NCBI GenBank assembly: GCA_016209665.1
Contig: JACQVT010000502.1
Span: 1-14,464, forward strand
DNA from: Planctomycetota bacterium
GTDB taxonomy: Bacteria > Planctomycetota > Phycisphaerae > UBA1845 > PWPN01
DNA length: 14,464 nt
Reading direction: 5' to 3'
A program made the position numbers and the translations under genes. Shown in pieces: positions 12,679-14,464 of the stretch (its first letter is position 1; each line of letters begins with the position of its first letter). Below the pieces are notes generated by a model. It was not told the DNA's origin and did not search any database. It worked only from the letters and a program-made list of their open reading frames with translations.

Positions 12679-14464
12679 TCACAAACCCGCACAGTTCGGG
12701 TCGCCCGCCCCGTCGGCGCCGCTGATACACCGCTGGAAGCGGGCGAAATCGGCGGAATCCACGTCGTTGTCGCCGTCGAGGTCGGCCCAGGCGCAGTCAG
12801 GTGCCGGCGGGCCGATGCTGGGACCCGTCCCGCAGTTGATGAACGCGGCCAAGTCGGCGTCGTCCACGTCGCCGTCATGGTCGCTGTCGCCGGGAATCGC
12901 CGGCACGTATTCGTAGGCCCCGCGGTCGACGGTGCCGCTCAGGATACGGGGACCGCCGTCAAGATCAGTGGTGGTGCCGCCGGGCAAGGCGGCGTTGTTG
13001 CCGGTGTTCACACAGGGCGAGGCCGCCTGCAAGCGCGGATTGTCGTCGGCGGTGCCGTAGACGTTGTCCGGCCCGTCGGCGTCGACGAACTGCGGATTGG
13101 TGCCGTTGTTGGCGGTGCCGCCCAGGCCGCCGGTCCAGCTCTGCACCGTGCAGTACTGCAGGGTGGGGGTACCGCTGGCCATGTAGATCTGACTCCACTC
13201 AATGGTGCCGTTGACGTCGTTGTTCGCCCACAGGATGCAGTTGGCCAGCGTCGGGGCCGACGAGTCGCCGTAGAGCCCGGCCGCGAAGCCGGCCTGGTTG
13301 CCGACGATCGTGCAGTTCACGAAGTTGATGTTGCTCGAAGCGAACATGGTGACGGCGGCGCCGAAGTCGGCGACGTTGCCGCTGAACAGGCAGTTGGTCA
13401 GGGCCACGTTGCAGTTGGAATACGTGTCGACGCCGGCCCCGCCGCCGGCGGCAACGTTGGCGCGGAACACGCAGTTGGTGATCGCGGGGCTGCAATCGAA
13501 GGCGTTACCGATGGCGGCACCATAGTCGGCCTGGTTGGCGGTGAAGGTACAGGAGCCGATCGCCGGGCTGGAGTTCGTGTAGTTGTAGATCGCCCCGCCG
13601 TTCTGGTTCACGCCCGTGGTCGAGTTCTGGTCGAACGTGCACCCGGTGATGGTGGGACTGGAGGTAAAGGCGTTCAGGATCGCCCCGGCGAACACGGCCG
13701 AATTCGACTGGAAGGTGCAACCGGTGATTGTCGGGTTGCAGAGCGAGTAGTTCAGGACCGCCCCGCCGGCATACTCGCCGCCGGAGTTGCTGTCGAACGT
13801 GCAGTTCGTGAGCGTCGGGCTGGCCTGGTGGTTGCCGACCGCCCCGCCGCCCTGACCGGCATAGTTGCCGACAAAAACGCAGTTGGCGATGGTGGGCGCG
13901 CCGTTCTCGACGAGCAGGCCGCCGCCGGTGTTGCCAGGGAAGTCGGCGGTGTCCACGTAGCCGCCGGTGATCGTGAAGCCGTCCAGCACCGCGGTGGCAT
14001 CCGTACCGCTGCCGACCACGACGTGGTAAGAGTTGTCGGTCGCGACGCCCGCGGTGCCGATGTCGCCGCTAAGCGTGGTCACGTGGGCCGCGGGATCACG
14101 CTGATCTCGGCTGATCTCGGTCCCGACGAACCCGCCGTACAGCGCAATGCCGTTGGCCAGGATGAAGCCGACATCGCGACGGCCCGTGCCGGCATCCGGC
14201 CGGTACGTGCCCTGGGACACCCATATTTCCTGGACCGCGCCGTTCGAGCCGCCGGCCCGGCACAGTGCCCGCTGGATGTCGTTGAACGCCGTCGCCCAGC
14301 TCAGCCCGTCTCCGCCGGAAGGCGCCGACGACCGAACGTGCAGCACCGCCGGAAGCCCGGCAACGAACGTGGATCGGAAGTTGGCGACGAACGTGCGAGT
14401 CTCGTTGATCGTCAAGGCGATGTCGCACGGCAGCGGGTCGCCGACCGGCACGCCCGTCGGGCCG
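12679..14464 (-). CDS. secreted-type parallel beta-helix protein with C-terminal dockerin-like domain (partial)
   Basis: The frame is open to the window edge, so the N-terminus (and any signal peptide) is missing; 594 residues are visible. The first about 30 (ALTINETRTFVANF) resemble the end of an InlB-type bacterial repeat. Then SSAPSGGDGLSWATAFNDIQ and VSQGTYRPDAGTGRRDVGF lead into a right-handed beta-helix: about ten coils with recurring NCTF/GCTF, GGAV and SSPTITG/TNC units, as in polymorphic outer-membrane and pectate-lyase-like proteins. The last about 75 residues carry two EF-hand-like loops, GDSDHDGDVDDADLAAF and ADLDGDNDVDSADFARF, a dockerin type I-like pair common in planctomycete exported proteins. 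It is probably extracellular or surface-bound, with unknown ligand. It converges on ruvB across the octamer hairpin. Confidence 0.85.
   Translation of the reverse strand, partial: GPTGVPVGDPLPCDIALTINETRTFVANFRSTFVAGLPAVLHVRSSAPSGGDGLSWATAFNDIQRALCRAGGSNGAVQEIWVSQGTYRPDAGTGRRDVGFILANGIALYGGFVGTEISRDQRDPAAHVTTLSGDIGTAGVATDNSYHVVVGSGTDATAVLDGFTITGGYVDTADFPGNTGGGLLVENGAPTIANCVFVGNYAGQGGGAVGNHQASPTLTNCTFDSNSGGEYAGGAVLNYSLCNPTITGCTFQSNSAVFAGAILNAFTSSPTITGCTFDQNSTTGVNQNGGAIYNYTNSSPAIGSCTFTANQADYGAAIGNAFDCSPAITNCVFRANVAAGGGAGVDTYSNCNVALTNCLFSGNVADFGAAVTMFASSNINFVNCTIVGNQAGFAAGLYGDSSAPTLANCILWANNDVNGTIEWSQIYMASGTPTLQYCTVQSWTGGLGGTANNGTNPQFVDADGPDNVYGTADDNPRLQAASPCVNTGNNAALPGGTTTDLDGGPRILSGTVDRGAYEYVPAIPGDSDHDGDVDDADLAAFINCGTGPSIGPPAPDCAWADLDGDNDVDSADFARFQRCISGADGAGDPNCAGL

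Overview
The window looks like chromosomal DNA from a GC-rich bacterium, most likely a planctomycete (perhaps Phycisphaerae-like). The grounds are indirect. There is a large secreted-type beta-helix protein with a C-terminal dockerin-like EF-hand pair, a Gfo/Idh/MocA oxidoreductase coupled to an ABC uptake system, many starts without Shine-Dalgarno sequences, and proteins that read like planctomycete homologues. No rRNA or tRNA is present to confirm this, so taxonomy is inference.

Layout. Positions 1-3108 (minus strand) hold an uptake operon, transcribed as Gfo/Idh/MocA oxidoreductase, lipoprotein solute-binding protein, then an ABC permease that runs off the left edge. Positions 3109-3505 are mostly non-coding, with a GC-rich hairpin, a doubtful small ORF and a lone heptamer array. 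Positions 3506-5461 (minus) hold tyrS and a conserved-looking hypothetical gene carrying an in-frame palindrome. Divergent promoters at about 5584-5645 separate tyrS from a plus-strand housekeeping run: ispF, cysS, ruvC, ruvA, a type II restriction-modification pair, ruvB. A convergent minus-strand gene for a beta-helix/dockerin-like protein fills the right end and runs off it.

Two things stand out. First, a compact restriction-modification cassette (endonuclease and C5-cytosine methyltransferase, overlapping by 17 bp) sits between ruvA and ruvB. It is less GC-rich than its surroundings and is bracketed by a 9-bp direct repeat (9137-9145 and 11488-11496). Removing one repeat copy and the cassette would leave ruvA and ruvB 29 nt apart, a normal operon spacing. 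A 15/16-bp inverted repeat lies near both ends. Second, the gene junctions carry a family of long hairpins whose arms are tandem 7-mers or 8-mers (6135-6224, 7740-7837, 8393-8494, 12573-12673) plus one half-copy (3470-3501). Two of them share exactly 40-nt spacers with a similar core. The unit sequence differs between loci but the architecture is the same. They abut or overlap stop codons and supply the sequence just upstream of the cysS and ruvA starts.

The gene content is otherwise ordinary: Holliday-junction processing (RuvABC), isoprenoid synthesis (IspF) and two aminoacyl-tRNA synthetases. The 3' quarter of tyrS has a different base composition and may be a recombined segment.
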